DNA of 64,000 bases from Glaciozyma antarctica PI12 (Eukaryota > Basidiomycota > Microbotryomycetes > Kriegeriales > Camptobasidiaceae). Positions 21,625-32,824 of this stretch are shown here, piece after piece. Made by a program: the position numbers and the translations under genes. The stretch spans positions 561,474 to 625,473 of the forward strand of contig KZ627154.1 of the NCBI GenBank assembly GCA_002917775.1, read 5' to 3'. A model generated the notes under the pieces. It was not told the DNA's origin. It did no database searches and saw nothing but the letters and a program-made list of their open reading frames with translations. Each line of letters opens with the position of its first letter. The first letter of the stretch is position 1.

Positions 21625-23860
21625 ATGGACAAGTCAGGGATAACGTGCTCGATAGTCCAGCCGACCGAGGACCTCGAGGCACTCGCCTCCATCCAGCTCG
21701 CTGCGTTTGCACCGGGTGAGATCCACCAGGTCATCTTCGGCAAGGTGACCCGAGACGACTTCGTGGCAACCGCGATCCTGCGCCTCCGGGTCGATACGGG
21801 CAAGGATCGAGGACCGAAGCGCGTAGTCAAGGCGGAGCGGGATGGGCAGCTGCTCGGCCTCTCAATCTGGGAGGTCCCGGATGCAGAAGTGGGGCCGGAG
21901 AAGGTGCTGAACAAGGAGGAGGAGGCCGAGCGGAAGCGTCTGCGGTGGCCCAAGGGCACCAACGTTCCGTTGGCGGAGGAGTTCTTCAGCCAGGCGGACG
22001 ACAACGTTACCATTCCTCATTTCCGTTAGTACCGGATGAGCTGATGCGGAGCTCCTCCGCTAACCCTCGAGGGCGCAGATCTCAGCATCCTCGTCGTAGA
22101 TCCTGCACACCAGGGTTCCGGAGCAGGAAGAGCTCTCCTCGACTGGGGTCTCACCCAAGCCGATTCGCAAGGCGTACCCACGTATCTCGAGTCCTCCCCT
22201 ATCGCTCTCCCTCTCTACACCTCTGCGTCCTTTACCCCTGCCCGCCCTCTTATCATTAGCGCTTTCAACGAATCCCTCATCGTACGCTCCGCCTCCTCTC
22301 CTTCCGACCGCGCTGACCCACCCACAGCTTCACCCACTCGTTCGCCTCCCCCCTCCCCCCGTCATCCTCCCCGCTACCCTCGCCGACGTCCCCCATCTCG
22401 CCCGCCTCCACCGTCAAGCCTTTTCTCCCGGAGAAGTCTACCAGCACCTCTTTGCCAACGCCGATGCGGACGAGCTCGACGCACGCATGGCGAAGCGCCT
22501 CGGTTCGCTCATCGGCAAGAAGAAGCATATGGTGCTCAAGGCGGTGAGGGGCGGACGGATTTTGGGGTATGCGTACTATGAGCTGCCGGGGGAGGTGGAG
22601 GAGGAGGTAGAGGAGGAGGGAGCGGGAGGTTTTGCGGCGGGGTCGAATGAGGAGCGGGCGTCGAGCTTCTTTGCGGCGCTTGATGAGCATGCGAAGGAGA
22701 TTCAGGGACCTCACTACCGTGCGTTAAATTACTCTCTGCGTTTCTGGTCGCTGCTGATGGCGTTCTTGCAGACCTCCATATCCTCGCGACCGATCCTGCA
22801 TTCCAGCGGACTGGCGCCGGCATCGGGCTGCTTAAATGGGGCATCGATCGCGCAGAGAAGGAGGGTCTCAACGTTCATCTCGACGCTACGGAAGGTGCGT
22901 CCCCTCTCCAGTTTCACGGAACCGATCTGACCTTTTCCCAGAGGGCCTCCCCGTTTACTTGAAGCGCGGATACGAGCTCTGGGGTCCTCCTCTCTCCCCC
23001 TCCGACGGCTGCGTCTCCGTACGTCCCCTCCACTCCCTCCTCAATCCCCGACTAACCCAGCCCAGGTCCTCCCCATGATCCGTCGCCCAACCCTCACCAT
23101 CTCTCCCGCGACCCTCGACGACGTTCCCACCCTATCCCGGATTCACGTCTCCGCCTTCTCCTGCGGAACCTTTTACCGCTCTCTCTACTCCGCCGTCGCT
23201 CCCGCTTCGCTCGAAGCCCTCTGGGCCAAGCGGTACGCGCGATGGGTCTCTGGCCCCGAATGGAGCGTGTACAAGGCCGTTCGCGCGGGGAAGATCGTCG
23301 GGTTCTCGCATTGGGATTTGCCGGGGGGAAAAGAGGTGCAGGAGGCTCAGGCGGCGGAGGGGGAGGGAACGGGGTTTGCTATGGGGACGAATTTGGAGTT
23401 GGCGAAGGACTTTTATGGGAGGTTGATGGCGCATGAGAAGGAGCTTGGAGGGAAGGGGTATCGTGAGTCTTTCGCTCTTTCTCGTGAGGAGAGGCTGAAC
23501 CGTGGTACAGATCTGCAGAATCTAGCTACGGCGCCAGAGGCCCAGAGGACGGGGGTTGCGAAGGCGTTGTTGAACCACGGACTCGCGATGGCGGACGAGC
23601 AGGGCGGGGACGTCCATTTGGATGCGACGCCTGGTGCGTCACTCCTCAATCCTTTCCAGCGTGGAGACGTTGCTGACGTCGAGTACAGAGGGCGAGCAGG
23701 TGTACGTCAAGGTTGGATTCAAGCGAAACGGTGCCGCTATCGTTGCGAAAGATGGGTCTTTCGAGGTGCGTCTGCTTCTTTGTCTCTCTGTACTTCTTTG
23801 AGCTTACGAGCTGCTCCTCAGGTCCACCCCATGGTCCGCAAGTCGCCTTCGTCGGCGTAG
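21625..23860 (+). CDS. Protein of three tandem GNAT acetyltransferase domains
   Basis: One frame, after removal of eight short introns, gives about 620 residues made of three consecutive GNAT domains of roughly 205 residues. Each has the same order: a VxPATLxDVPxLxRLHxxAF-type opening, an I-LG/VG-F-E/D-P strand, a long acidic insertion, then H[YF]HLxILxxDPxxQxxGxG (the acetyl-CoA binding motif A), a helix xLLxWGLxxAD, a YLxDATPEG-like strand and an exit xHPMVR. The exits are LHPLVRLP, VLPMIRRP and VHPMVRKS. An intron splits the codon before HL in all three copies, another splits the codon before EG in copies 2 and 3, and one precedes xHPMVR in all. Acetyl acceptor is unknown. Three separate genes are unlikely: no stop lies between copies and splicing stays in frame. 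Divergent from the S9 peptidase. Confidence 0.85.
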
Positions 23861-24287
23861 GAGGGGCCTCTCCAATGCTGTCGATGGAGCGGAGATCTCG
23901 ACATCGTTCGCGTGGTGGTGCTGTTTGTTCAACTCGGACGGGGAGCGAAGCTGCGATCGCGACGCGACTCGCCCTCGAAAACGCGCTTTCAAAGTCTGCA
24001 GAGCGGAGGAGCTACGGTGGCAAAAGCCGCGATAAGCGGCGTATCGAGAGAGGGAAAGGCAGACCAGTAGAGCAGAGTAGAGCTGAGCCAACGCACCCAA
24101 AGGGAGAGTGGGGGACAGCGTGCTCCTCTTTCGCCGACCACAACTCTTCCCTTTGTTCAAGCTCTTTCGATTACGACCACGGCGTTCATTCAACACACTT
24201 CAGCCCACAACAGCACGCCCAAACCAACCAGCCTGGTCAAGACCAGCTCTCGCACCCTCTCTCCTTTTCATCGGCCCACCCTCCGCC
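23861..24287. other. Intergenic region upstream of surface protein B
   Basis: About 430 bases: 3' end of the triple-GNAT gene and promoter of the second Thr-rich membrane protein. Pyrimidine- and adenine-rich just before the ATG. No gene seen. Confidence 0.5.
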
Positions 24288-26206
24288 ATGGCGCCATCAC
24301 GACGCAGCAACCGCCTACGCCCCGTCCTCCTCGCCCTCCTCCTCGCCTCCCCCCTCCTCGCCTTCCCCTCTCCCACACCGCCTTCCCACCTTCCACGCCA
24401 ACTAGAGCACGAGCGCCGGCAGCTCGTGGGCGGTATCCTCAGTGGGATCCTGGGGCCTGGCTCGACGGCAGGCCCGACGACGGGGACTACGACGGCGGCT
24501 ACTACGGCGGCGGAGACGACGACGGAGGATACGCCGACGGAGGGGACTACGCGTGAGTCGAGGGCTGTGCATTGTTCGTGCGGGGAGGACGGGGGGCGTG
24601 AGCTCAGGGGCTGAGGGCGTGTGGGATGTTGGTGGAGTGTTGGTGGAGTGCTTTGCGCTTGGGATTAGCTGGTGTGCTTCTCAGGAAGCTCAGTGGCGCG
24701 ATGAAGAACCCGCGTTGATGAGACGTGCGCGTGCGGTGCTCTCGGGCTCGCTGCTGGCGTTCTCTGAGCTCTCGCGGTTGTGGAATGGCAGGGGAGACTT
24801 CATTCTGGTACTTGGGTCTTAGGCCACGCAGGCGGTTCGCTGGCGGGCTGGGTTCAGGAGCTTGTTGGAATGTCGAGCGTGGGTCGGAAGGCGCGACGCC
24901 GTGGGCGCTAGCACTCCCGCAGGTCGCCAAACTTGCAAGGTGCTGTTTTGTTGGAGGGATGCACCTGGGACGACTTGGGGCCGAGCAGAGGGACGAAGGC
25001 AGCTCGATGGGAGGGGAACAGCTCGCTGACCATGACGATTCCGTTCCCTCAGCCGCCACGACGGAAGCCACCACAGCACCGACCACGAGCGCTCCAACCA
25101 CCACGACCTCTAATACTCCGACGAGCACCACCTCTAGTGCTACCACCTCAACCCGTTCGTAACCAGTCGCATTCCGACGCTCGGGCTCTCCCTCATGCAA
25201 CTTTCCTTTAGCAGCTACGGAATCTACCGTCGTTATCGTTACTTCGGTGAGCTCATCACTCCTGCTCGCACTCCTGATCGCACTTCTGGCTTTGAGATAC
25301 TCACTCCCTGCTATAACAGATCATTACCAACGAGGACGGAACGACGCAGACCTCGACTGGAGTTCCTGCAGAGCAGACTGGCGGCAACAGCAGCAGTTCC
25401 AACACTGGAAAGACCTGGGGTATCGTCGGCGTGAGTAGCTCTTCCCATTTAACCCTTTCTGCGAGGTACTGACGAATCTACGAAACGCAGGGTGTCGTCG
25501 GAGTGCGTTCCTCCCCCCTTCGCGGCGTTCTCGCAAACTCACGCTCTTCCGCAGGGTGTCATTGTTCTCGCTGCGATACTCTTCATCATCTGGCGCTGTA
25601 CCCAACGCCGATTCTCCGAGATCGAAGACGGGCGCGACGAGATCAAGTGGCCCGAACTCCAGCCCGACGGTCAGAACGTTTCAGCGGCAACTTCAACGCT
25701 CAACCCCATGGGCACTCGCAGGACGGGCGGAGCGGGGTTTGAGATGGGCGAGAGAGGGGAGAGGGAGGACAGTCAGTGGGGAGACGGGGAGATGGCGAGT
25801 CAGGGGAGCGAGTACTACGACCATCACGATCCGGGGTACGACCAGAGCGGGTACGGCAGTGGGCACGGCGGGAGCTCGTATTGTGCGTTCCTTTTCTCTC
25901 TTCTCAAGCGACGAACCACTAACGACGAACGAACCAGACGACCCCTACCTCGGTCCCTCCTCCGCGCCCCACCCGCCTCCTCAGAACATCTACCCCCCAC
26001 CTCCCCGCTCCTACTCGCCCTACTACCAAACCGCCGACGCCTCCAACTCGTCTCTCAATTCATACCAGGCCCCTCCGACGATCTCGGTTCAGGGACCGGG
26101 AGGACAGCTCAGGAGCCATTCGCCCGCGTCGGAGGGGATGATGGGACCGCTGAGAGGAGAATCGAGGAGGGGAACGACGCCGCCGTTGCCGGGGCCGTTT
26201 GTGTAG
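24288..26206 (+). CDS. Thr-rich single-pass surface protein, copy B (sensor- or mucin-like)
   Basis: Paralogue of the protein at 2986-4843, on the opposite strand about 20 kb away. It has a signal peptide (VLLALLLASPLLAFP), a Thr-rich stalk, a glycine-rich membrane helix (GGVIVLAAILFIIW), basic RCTQRRF and a tail with KWPELQPDGQ, STLNPMGTRRTGGAG and DPYLGPSSAPHPPPQNIYPP. Its first intron is also long (24553-25052, 500 nt) and phase 1 at the same place, and the 12-nt exon coding GVVG recurs at 25491-25502. The reading frame is intact. The tail conservation between copies (WPELQPDGQ, GTRRTGGAG, GPSSAPxPPP) is much higher than in the stalk, so the cytosolic part is probably the constrained, signalling or binding part. 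A wall-stress sensor role is a guess from architecture. Confidence 0.8.
25491..25502 (+). other. 12-nt microexon of surface protein B
   Basis: GGTGTCGTCGGA lies between an aacgcag acceptor and a gtgcgt donor and codes GVVG at the start of the membrane helix. The identical 12 bases form the equivalent exon of the paralogue (3647-3658, minus strand). Its length is a multiple of three, so inclusion or skipping leaves the frame unchanged. Confidence 0.75.
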
Positions 26207-26441
26207 GTGCGGAGGAAGGAGAGGGGAGGTGTATCTTGCAGCAGCACGGACTTTATTCAATCGCAACGTATTTTGGAAGCAGTTTGGAGGCTGCAGTGCT
26301 TGAGAGTACCTGTCGTGCGAGGCTTTACTTGCCTACGATTTGGGAGAGAAGGACTAAACGAGCGGGAGGAGGAGGTCAAAGTGCCCCCCTACGCCGGGGC
26401 AACTCCGGCTCCTCTCTTATCCTCTCCCAACACCGCTCGCC

Positions 26442-29198
26442 ATGGCTTCTCCACCGCTGGGCGACCTGCTCGCGTCTCAGCATCTAGCAGAGGGCGAAGA
26501 ACCCGTGCGCGTTTCCTTGCGCCACCCAAATCGCCAAGCTGACCCTCGTCCCGCGCGCCTCAGTGGGAGCTCGTCGAGCACCCCGACTCAGACGACGACG
26601 ACCCCGAGGGCGATGATCCTAGGAACTACTGCTTCGTAATTGAGAACTCTTCTGGCCTCCCAATCCAGGTACGTCCCCTCCAGCGCGCTCCACAACAGCT
26701 AACCCCTTTCAGATGGCCACCTGGCCCGTCCGCGCCTCCACGCACAGCCCCTACGAACTCTCCACCCACCGCGGCACCAATTTCCACTCCTTCCGTCCTT
26801 CCCAGCTCTACCCTCTCCACCTCCGTCACGTTCTCAATCGGTTCGATGCGAGGTCCTCGTCGCTTTGATCCCCGCGAGCGCTGGGGGTGGATCTACTTCG
26901 ACCTCGTTAGGGACGATAGGAAGATTCATTTACAGGCGTTCTTGAGGCTGGATCGGAGGGGGGTGGTGAGCGCTTCGATGGGGAGGATGGATCTCGAATC
27001 GAGTAGGGACGAGCCGATGCCGAGTGGTGAGGTGGGGGAGGTCGTGCTGGAGGGACGGACGGTGCGGATAGTGTTATATAAGAATGCTGGAGAGGTGAGG
27101 AATGGCGGGTGGGAGGAAGTGCAGAGGGGGAGAGAGTTCTCGGGGAAGGGCGTCGAGACGAGCACGTATGTTTCGTACGAGCGAGGGAGGGCTTCGTTGG
27201 TCGTTGGGAGCGAGGCGAGGTATCATGAGTACGAGGTTAGGGAGACGGGAGGGAGGTTGGGTGAGATGAGGACGAGCAGACATAAGCTCGAGGGGATTAT
27301 GACGAGGTACACCGACGCGTTCGTGGAGCGAGATGGGCTGCCTTGGTTCCATGGGCATATCAGGGTACGTTCGACTTCCTCCTTTATTTGTTTGAGATTC
27401 TGACCTGGAACTGGGAACAGGTGCATCCGCTCACTGGAATCGCGTACGTCCTTCGCAGCCCTCGTTCGTAGTTCGCATTCGCTCACGCTCTCGCTTCGCA
27501 GGCGAGGGAACGGATTCGAAAGCACGGCCGACACCACTGCAGTATTCACTGAAGGCGCAACGCTCAACTACGGCTTTCACGACGCGGGCCAAGGACGCCA
27601 CGACCAGGTGAGCCCGTCCTCGCTGCCTGCGAACCCACCCTAATTCACTTGCAGATCTACATCTACGCAACGGCAGATCATCAAAGCTGGCTCGGTGATC
27701 TCCTCGCTTCCAACTCTGCGTCCGTCCATTCTTCCAAGCCTTCCACTAAAACTGACCTCCTTCGCAGCTGGCGTGACCTCCCGTTCAGCCGACTCGCTCT
27801 TCCCGCCGCTCACGATGCTGGGATGTACGGGCCTCTCGACGCTGGTCTTCTACTCTTGATCCAGCAGGGCCAATTGGGGAACGCATTGGCGAATCATGCG
27901 CAGACGACGCTGGCGACGCCGGTCGTTCATTTGCTTGTGAGGATGCTGGAGCACGTTAGGTTGAAGCCGGAGCGAGGTGGGTCGTATCTCGCAAGTGTTG
28001 TGGAGCGTCGTGGAGCGTCACTGATCCGTTTCGTTGGCAGTCATCAACAACATCGCTTTGACGCAGAAGGACGACTTCCCGAGCCAGCTCAAGATCGTGC
28101 GTACTCTCAAGACGTGTTTGATCTTCGCAGCTGAGCAGGCGCAGGGTGTTCGCTTCTTCGATTTCCGACCAGGATACTGCTTTCACGACGTGATTCATGC
28201 TCGACGAGGAGATATCCACCACCAGGCGAGCTTTCCGTGGTTGTCGCGAAGCAGCTTGGCTCACCTACCACTCTCCACAGCATGCGATGGTCCCAGGTTC
28301 GTCTCTAGGCTCCTTTCTCGGCCAACCGTCGCTGACAGGATCCCTCGCTTTCCCCAGGCTGCAAGTACATCGAATTCCTCACCCACGTCCTCGACTTCCT
28401 CGCCACCCACCCCAACGAAATCGTCTTTGTCGAGCTCAAATCCGACGGCTTCGTTGTCCGCAACGACAAGTTTCACGACGGGAAACTAATCATCCTGTCG
28501 ATGATCCCATCCGAGGAGGAATTGGCGACCTGCCTCGAGGAAGCAAAGAAAGCGACTAGCGACGCAGGTCGCGCTATCGTCCTCGGCTCAGCGCAAGATC
28601 TCGACCGCTCCATCGGCTCGCTCATCTCCTCGCAAACGCGTCTCGTCATCGTCGACAAGATCCACCAACCCAGTTCCTGGCCTCGCTCAGATAGCTACAG
28701 TCTGTCCCTCCTCCCCTCCTCGCTCCTCGACTCATTTCTCTCGCAGATCACACAGCGTACAACACCTCCGACCCCACTTCAGTCCTTGCCGCTCTCGCAG
28801 TCACTCACTCTGAATCTTCCCGCCCCGCTCCTACGATCCCAGGGATTCCAGCGCGAGGATGTATCTACCAACTCCAAGCGACCCCCACTGCGAACCTCCG
28901 AAACGACCTCCTCTCCTCCCTCACGTACGTCCCTTCCTCCTTTCGCTCAACGCCGCTGACAGCGACACAGGTTCTCCGACTCCTCCTCGCTGCTGACATA
29001 CATGAAGCCCCGGATGGATCGAGTGACCTACCCGTGGCTCGGGAAGACGAGGTTCGAGGAGCCGGGGAACGTAGCGCTGTTGAATGATTTCGTGGATGGG
29101 GTGCTGGTGCGTTTTTCTCGTTGTGGTGGTTGAACAAGGGCTGATGAGAGCAGGTGGAGCAGGCGCTGGAGATTTCGAGGCGGCGAGCGGGGATTTGA
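26442..29198 (+). CDS. PLC-like phosphodiesterase (PI-PLC X domain)
   Basis: The first exon reads MASPPLGDLLASQHLAEGEEP and splices to WELVEHPDSDDDD. An N-terminal region of about 330 residues with beta-rich segments (MATWPVRASTHSPYELS, ATADHQSWLGD) precedes a catalytic domain of the bacterial-type PI-PLC X superfamily. The first catalytic histidine lies in LPAAHDAGMYGPLDAG, the next motifs are QLKIGVRFFDFRPGY and HHQHAMVPG (second histidine), and FVELKSDGF follows. Fungal homologues are poorly characterised secreted or cytosolic phosphodiesterases; no signal peptide is seen here. About 12 introns split it. One, after HHQ, appears to use a GC donor (CAG followed by gcgagc) and a cag acceptor. 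The exact N-terminal domain is not recognised. It faces Tlg2 convergently. Confidence 0.8.
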
Positions 29199-29683
29199 GT
29201 GGGTGAGGAGGAGAGGTGCTGTTGTTGTAGATGCGGGTGGTGCAAGATTTGATGTGCGTTGAACGAAGCAGGAGAGTCGCAAGCAGGGAGAGAGCGAGCG
29301 AGCGAGACAGCGACGACGCAGACGCCGGATGCGGAATGAGGTGCATGCCGTGCTCTCCTACTGCGACCCTGTTCCTCAACACCTAATCCCCACGTTCCCA
29401 TCACGGAGAGAAGCGTCGCGTGGGCCTTCGCTCGAAGCTTCGCAGGTACTCGTCTCCGGGAACGACGCGGTGTCGGCTCTGCGAAAACAGTCATCAGCGA
29501 CCGTGACCACTCGACGCCTTGCTTCTCCTCCTTCTCTCCTCTCCCGATCTCCTACCATGCTCAATCCAGCGTGAGAGCCAACTCGGCGCCTCTCAAGATT
29601 CCTCAGAGCCGAGCACGCCAGGAGCAAGCGCCGAACCAACCCCTTCATCCGCACTAAACCGCAATCCATTCCCAAAAGTCCCT
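29199..29683. other. Convergent intergenic region
   Basis: About 480 bases between the 3' ends of the PLC-like gene (plus) and Tlg2 (minus). Overlapping open frames (29329-29574 and others) have no domain and are not called. Confidence 0.5.
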
Positions 29684-31416
29684 TCACAGCCCCCTCTCCC
29701 CCTCCCGAAACGGCCACGTCCACTCCTTTTTCTCCCCTCCTCTTCGCCGCACCACCACCGGATCCACCACGCTCCTCCTCCCCACGAACCTCCTCGCGTT
29801 CCTAATCGGTTCCTCGAATTCGCTGGAGATACCGAACGTGCCGTCGGTGGGAGTGAGAGGTGGTGCGTTGGAGAGCGTAGTAGGTGATGAATCGGAGGAG
29901 GAGGAGGAGGGTTTGTAGATGAGGATGAGGAAGGCTCCGAAGACGAGGAGGAGGAGGAGGAAGATGAGCTGGCATTTACCTGAGCGTCGTTGGTACCTGT
30001 ACACTCTTCGTTAGCGCGTCCATTTGAGATGCTGAGAGGAATGAACGCACGTCGTAGCGACCTTGAGCTCCTCAACGGCGCCTTTGACTTCCACCCCCAT
30101 CTGCTCGACGTTGTAATCCACTCGGTCCAGCAGCGTTCCCTGGTCAATCACGAGGCTCGAAAGGTCCTTGAACATGTCCGCCAGGTCCGTGATAGACTGA
30201 GCGATGGACGAGATCTCGGCATCACGTTGAGCGAGGTCCGGTCCGCGGAGGGTCGCTTGTTGAGTTTGAACGGATTGGGACTGCACCGCGAGTCAGCATG
30301 GAGAGGGCGGAAGAGGTGGAGGACGCACGTATTGCTCGTCGTCGTAGAGGGATGCGAGAGGGTCTTTGGAACTGGAGAAGGAGAGGTGATCTTGCGCGCG
30401 ACCTTCGTGGCCCTTGAGTTCTGCTCGCGAGGTCAGCGTCGCCGTAGGGAAGGACAGAAAAGAGCGCACGGCGTAGGTAGGCTGTCTGCTTCTTCCGGAA
30501 CTCGCCGCTCAGCTCCTGGACCTTGGTCGCCAGGCTCGTCTGCACGTTCGCGGCCATGATAAGGTCCAACCGCTTCGCTTCGGCACCGGAGCTCGAAGTG
30601 TTGGACTTGAGTAGGAGAGCTGACATCTCGGCAATTTGGCGAATGTACTTCTGCGTAGCGCGGAAGTCCTGCGCGATCAAGGAGAGGGTGAGCTGGGATC
30701 GAGCGAGAGGGGGAGAGAGGGGCGAACCCGAGTGATATCGGTCGCTACGGCGTCAATCTCTCGTTCTTCGAGCGTACGGTCCTTGAACCCTGGTAAGAGG
30801 TGCTTGGCGTGCAGCTTGTCGAGGTGCAAGACTGCGTAGCGGGCCAGCGCATCAGCTCCACGTCCCCCGTACACCGCCAACCGCAAGACTCACTCTTCGG
30901 CCTGACCTTGTCCACAATCTCATTCACCCTATCCGCCAGATCCACCCACCGTGGCGGCAAGGCGTCCTCCGCGTTCCCCATCTCCAGCACCGTCTCCTCC
31001 CCTAGGAGCCCCCGACTCTCCTCCCCTTCATCCCGGTACCGCGAAGTCGCTTTCCCTTTGCCGTTGGAGAGGTAGGAGGAGGTACGGACGGGCGAGTCGC
31101 GGTAGGAGAGGAAGAGGTTGGTCCGAGAGCGCGAGTATGGGGTCGAACTGGACGCCAGCTTGGGAGGCGGTTGGCGGGAGGTGGTGGTTTCGCTGGAGGT
31201 GGTTTCGCTGGGCGGATCGTGTTCGTGCTTGAGCCTTGGATCCTGTTGGCCTTGGCTGGTCGGGTTGGGCTGCGAGAGGGAGTGGAGGGGCAAAGGCCAG
31301 GCCCGGCGCTCTGCTGCGCGACTCCAGGGAGCCTGTTCCCTCTTTCCTTCCCCCCTTCCACCTCTTTTGCGCTCCTCAGCTCTCGCCCTACGCCAAACCA
31401 ACAGGCCTCCCACCAT
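29684..31416 (-). CDS. TLG2: Syntaxin t-SNARE, Tlg2/syntaxin-16 type
   Basis: Qa-SNARE of the trans-Golgi network and endosomes, anchored by one C-terminal helix. Seen in order: SRSRTNLFLSYRDS (the conserved Tlg2/Stx16 N-terminal motif that binds Vps45 in the family), a Habc segment (PPRWVDLADRVNEIVDKVRP, LDKLHAKHLLPGFKD), the SNARE helix (RDAEISSIAQSITDLADMF, LSSLVIDQGTLLDRVDYNVE) with the zero-layer glutamine in QGT, then LIFLLLLLVFGAFLILIY as membrane anchor. The C-terminal tail after the anchor is long for a syntaxin (about 65 residues) and Arg-rich. The first 100 residues are low complexity and the start at 31416 is uncertain; other ATGs lie upstream. Five or so introns. Head to head with SYS1. 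Confidence 0.9.
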
Positions 31417-31643
31417 ACCATCGCCTGCACCAGCAGGAGCGCACCACTTTTATCCTCCAGCTCGTTTCTCTCCCGGCGCAGTAGTTGGCACCGTTCGAAC
31501 GAGGGCAAGCTCCCTCGGACACGAGAACGCCTTCATTTGCCCAGCATAGAATAGGTGAGGAGTACGGTGCTGCTGGAGACTGGGAATACGCTTTTGCAGG
31601 GCGTCGAACGGGGCGCCAGCTCAGTACTGGCGTTCAGCAGGGG
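31417..31643. promoter_or_regulatory. Divergent promoter shared by TLG2 and SYS1
   Basis: About 230 bases between the assigned starts. Both genes act in trafficking at the trans-Golgi, so shared control is possible. No motif stands out. The TLG2 start is uncertain, so the gap may be different. Confidence 0.4.
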
Positions 31644-32824
31644 ATGCCTCGTCGGAAGGCTCCTCTGCTCGATGGATCTCATCCGGGGCAGTCGTTTACC
31701 CACCTTTTGCCCACACCGTTCATTCTGGGAAGGAGGAACCAACTAACCTTCTGACCCTCCTTGCAGATCATCGCATTTAGACACCTTCCTTCCTCCTCGA
31801 CCCACGACGCGCGCGACGACGACTCTTTCCTCTCCTCACACCGGGCGAACGCCTTCGCCATCCAAGCTGTCTCCCCCAGCCCCCTTGTCCCTCGTCTCCA
31901 ACCTTCGAATTCCCTCCGTACCCGTCCCTCGCCTCTCAGCTCCAGCACGCTTTCGAATCCAAGGATGGGATCCTCTCCTCATCATTTCTCAAGTGTGTCG
32001 TCCTCGCCCTCTTCCTAAAGCAAGGCGGAGCTAACGACGATCCGCAGATCGTCCTCTTCCAGTGCCTCCACTACCTCACCCTCTCCTTCATCCTCCCCGC
32101 CATCCTATCCTACTTCGCTTCTCCTCTCCTACTTTCCTACGAAGGCGGTCCGACAGCCGTATCGATGGTGATGGACTGGCGGGAATTTACAGGGCTTAGC
32201 ACGGTCGGCGTACCTGCTGCAACTATGGGAGCTATGGGAGGGTTGGTGGGGCTCAAGGGGGTGCCGGTCGCGGGGGAGGAGGAGCTGAGAGAGGGGTTGT
32301 TGCGTGTTGTGGAAGGTGATATGGGGAGGGGATGGGCTGTGGCGCTGGGGTGGATGCTCTCGAGCTTAGTCGAGTGCGTTCGTTTCGCTCTTTGGGAGGA
32401 GGGACGGAGCTGATGGAAGTGCTGCAGCGTCGTATATCTTTACTACCTCGTTCGACGCCCGACCCACATCCTCGACTTCTCCATCACTCTCATCTTCAAC
32501 CACGCGATCCTAACAACCTACTACTCCTCCTCCTTCCCCACCTCCCTCTTCTTCTGGACCACTCTCACCCTCTCCACCGTCGCCCAAGTCGTCCTCGCCG
32601 AACAATGGTGCGTTCAACGCGAGATGCGGGACGCGTTCGTCGTGGATTCAGATACGGCGCAGACGCCCATGTTAGGGAGTAGGGAGGAGCGGAGAGGGAG
32701 TCTGAGAGATGACGAACCGAGGGGGAGCGTGAGAGGGGAGGAGAGGAGAGGGAGTTATGATGTCGAATTGGGGAGGAAGAAGGCGACTGGGGGTTATGAA
32801 CGAGTACCGGGGGAGGAGCGGTGA
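31644..32824 (+). CDS. SYS1: Golgi membrane protein SYS1
   Basis: Four-helix Golgi protein that recruits the Arl3/ARFRP1 GTPase in trans-Golgi tethering. After splicing the family motif is clear: GWDPLLIISQ joins IVLFQCLHYLTLSF across an intron, and later come VVYLYYLVRRPTHILDF and FSITLIFNHAILTTYYSSSF, then PTSLFFWTTLTL, AQVVLAEQWCVQREM. These match SYS1 (W-D-P..II-Q, VRRP-ILDF.LT, E..C..RE). The proposed start, ATG at 31644, reads MPRRKAPLLDG and needs a gtcgtt donor to an acceptor at 31764; the exon then stays open to GWDP. A longer N terminus than in yeast is thus inferred, and a later start cannot be excluded. The tail after the fourth helix is long, charged and low complexity. Roughly 360 residues; yeast SYS1 has about 200. 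Confidence 0.88.
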
